Part shown: positions 61,460 to 64,000 of the stretch, one piece after another | How the letters are laid out: every line of letters begins with the position of its first letter | Numbering within the stretch: the stretch's first letter is position 1 | From: Kudoa neothunni | Taxonomy: Eukaryota > Cnidaria | Length of the DNA stretch: 64,000 nucleotides | Assembly: GCA_964304625.1 (NCBI GenBank) | Contig: OZ199839.1 | Location: 3,100,001 to 3,164,000, forward strand | Direction: 5' to 3' | Translations under genes and position numbers: made by a program | Notes under the pieces: generated by a model | Databases searched by the model: none | Told to the model about the DNA's origin: nothing | The model's input: only the letters and a program-made list of their open reading frames with translations

Positions 61460-64000
61460 TACTAATACGTATTTTGTTTGTTTAAATTTTGACTAAGAAG
61501 CAGAATTTATGTCTGTTTTTTGCTCCAAATATGACTGGTGTGAAAAATTTTAACTATTTGGTATTCATAAGAAAGTATTCCCACACTTATTTTAATACTT
61601 GTTATCATTCACATGGGGATAAATCATTTAAACATAAACACTGCTTAACTAATAAATAATTATACCTATTCGTTTAATTTTATGCCAGGAAACATTAGTT
61701 TATTCGATAAAATCTCTTAACAAACTTGGGTTAGCGGTATTGGCTTCAGAGTTCCAAGGGATAAGTTACTAATGCTCACCGAACATGTCCAAAGTCCGCG
61801 TACTCCTTTACACTAATCCATCAACAAAATGAAGATTATTTCTCAAAATTCACCCAGTAATACTCACTCGTATTTGTTCATTGTTAAAATATCTCACATA
61901 TATAGATATACTCATTCACGCAGCTTAATGAATTTTAGGGCGTCCCATTCTGTCTAAAATAATGCGTTCAAATTTCATGAATTATTTAAGGCTAAATACG
62001 TTTCTTTATTCAGCTTCAAACCTTTAGAAATTTTCAGTACTCATATCAATCCTCGCTAATGATAATTAGTTAGTGTATTTTATGAATTTCTTAAAAAAAT
62101 CTTAAATAAATTCTTCATGAGTGCGATGCCTTCATTGGAATTTAAAAGGGGGAAAACCTTATTTTTGTTATGACAATTATTGTATCAGTTTAATGCACGT
62201 TAATACAAATTCTGCTTTGTAGTAAATATAATTAAAATTTTACTTTCGCCTCTACAATGAGAGAAATTGCCATTAATAATCGCCTAAGGAGAAAACACCC
62301 CAATTTACAATGTAATAATCACATTGTAATCGGGGGGTTAATCATTTGACTGTCAGTTTTTACGCATTTTTTGGTACAGTTTTTTTAAATTGCTTAATTG
62401 GATTTAATGGCGAAAAAATTAAATATAATAATGGAACAATCGAGGAAAATATAATTTAATAAAATATTTTAGCATTATCCAGTATAGATGATTAAATCTG
62501 TTACAATAAAGATATACCACTTTAACATACCCTCCATATACTCCTTTTTACGGAATCTTAAAAATTAAGACTACCAAAATGTGTGAACTACCGATAAATT
62601 TCAATTTGTTCTTAATTTATTGAAACTAATTATAGTAAAACTCTCAATAGTGCGTAATTCGTTATACAGTCGTGTGTCGATATTGCATAATATTTTGGGG
62701 CCAGTAAAAAATTACTCAATATCGATACATTCGCGCATGCGCGCCAAGTTCTAATTGAACATTTCTTACAAAATAGCCCACCTATGTTATAATTTTTTTA
62801 TTCGTATACTAAGAATTTCGCTTATGACATTATTAACGTGATGTTCAAGAAATAATTAATTAGAATTCTCAATGACATAAGTTTTTTCGGATTTATAAGA
62901 TTTTTTACTTGAAACGTTGTAACGTTTTCATTGTTATGTTTGGGGAAAGGATATTCACTTTAAAAAGCAAATTCGTCTTCATTTAAATGTAAAATTTAAT
63001 TTTGTTCCAACAAAATAATATCATTAACATTGTTATCTACACATATGAATACTAATACTTCATTATTAATTACTTAACAATGTTATTTCATCATCACATT
63101 ACTTTAAAGTTGTATCTTCTTAATTTAGCAATAAAAATGAAGAAATAATCAATTATTTTTGTTCGAAAATGGAAGGCTTAATGCTCAATTATTATTTTTT
63201 AACCGTAACCATTCCTCGAGCCAATTTTAACGTATTCAAGTAATCGCATACGGCATATTTAAATAATTATGGGTCCTCCTCTATGAATAGCATATTTACG
63301 CATAATATTTTTCTTTAATCAACTTTAAGCGGTGAATTATTCCCGAATCAATTTGTCGCACCACACAAGCAATATTTTGGATGGACATAGGAGCTGGATG
63401 TTTTCGAAATAATCGATTGTTTAAGGACGATATGAGAACTGTTCTAATAAAATTAAAACCTTTCTATTTTCTTGAATGAACCAATGGTTCATATCTTACA
63501 GGATTTGGTAAAACATAGATGAAGATAGTCACCCATTCATTCGCGAATTGCATTAAATTGAAAGTTCTTTAATTCCCCTAAAAGAAAGATTTCTCTTATT
63601 ACGTGTAGCTGCAATTTTTCTTCGGTAATTGTAACAGTGATAAACATAGTAGCCGTCGTTTGAATTGTTTTACACACTTACAATGTGCTAATTTTTAATA
63701 GTGGACGTACGTTGTATCAGTTGTTAATAAAAATGAGCCGTCTCATTCAAACTTAATATGTATTCCGTATTGTATCTTGACAGAATCTCGGTAAAATTCC
63801 CCAACCATTGATAAATATATTCAAAATCAGCGCTCTCTTTCTCCGTGCAATTCGAGTTTTTCAGAGCGTAACGCCTTCTGCAATTATTAAACTAACCCCC
63901 GCTTCCGTTAAAATCTTTTATCCAAATATCTTTGACAATATTACGAGATTTTTCGGTTATTACCAGAACTAGATGATATTTTTTTCGCATTGAAACTACC
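61460..64000. other. AT-rich intergenic region with two structured sites
   Basis: No gene is supported. At 62296-62337 there is a long imperfect hairpin (CCCC..TTACAATGT / ACATTGTAA..GGGG) directly followed by GGTTAA, so it may be the end of a piggyBac-type element. At 62731-62745 lies TCGCGCATGCGCGCC, a CG-rich palindrome in otherwise AT-rich DNA. Confidence 0.4.

Overview
The window is nuclear DNA of a small-intron, very AT-rich eukaryote, most likely a fast-evolving animal. Host genes are of animal type (a cGMP-dependent protein kinase, a TMEM106-like membrane protein, ATG101, a THAP-domain protein, a RasGEF, p23, Elongator subunit 2, mitochondrial L45 and TACO1). Most introns are 41-75 bp with GT..AG ends. 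Protein divergence, tiny introns and heavy DNA-transposon load would suit a compact parasitic animal such as a myxozoan, but the species cannot be fixed from this sequence.

Layout. 1-1671: PKG 5' coding region (minus). 1.7-4.5 kb: intergenic. 4.5-4.8 kb: candidate small membrane protein. 5.1-10.9 kb: four piggyBac-type elements or derivatives, two sharing one TTAA. 11.3-12.5 kb: TACO1/YebC (minus, 6 exons). 13.5-14.3 kb: ATG101 (plus). 14.9-19.6 kb: Tc1/mariner remnant, a long-TIR element, a pogo/Tigger remnant and a Tc1 fragment. 20.9-21.3 kb: small secreted Cys-rich, saposin-like gene. 23.4-24.4 kb: THAP gene. 25.3-29.9 kb: Tc1 and piggyBac remnants. 30.5-33.2 kb: MRPL45 and p23 (minus). 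33.6-36.4 kb: Merlin, tRNA-derived SINE-like and hAT remnants. 37.1-46.6 kb: ELP2 (plus, about 15 exons) with two multi-kb introns that carry a pogo/Tigger remnant and a piggyBac MITE. 47.8-48.8 kb: TMEM106-like (minus). 51.9-52.4 kb: another piggyBac MITE. 54.1-54.7 kb: UPF0538/C2orf76 (plus). 56.9 kb: tentative SPO11-like fragment. 58.2-60.7 kb: RasGEF (minus). 61.1-61.5 kb: small tail-anchored membrane protein. The rest is AT-rich sequence in which I see nothing coding.

The most striking pattern is frame integrity. Five host genes left of about 24.4 kb (PKG, TACO1, ATG101, the saposin-like gene, THAP) read through with clean splicing and no indels. The main genes right of about 30 kb (MRPL45, p23, ELP2, RasGEF, probably others) need repeated single-base corrections, mostly one extra base in a short homopolymer, while their protein sequence stays well conserved. 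A change in assembly quality explains this best; pseudogenes or translational frameshifting are alternatives.

The genes form no operon or single pathway; this is an ordinary gene neighbourhood in a transposon-rich genome. No retrovirus-like or Polinton-like element was recognised.
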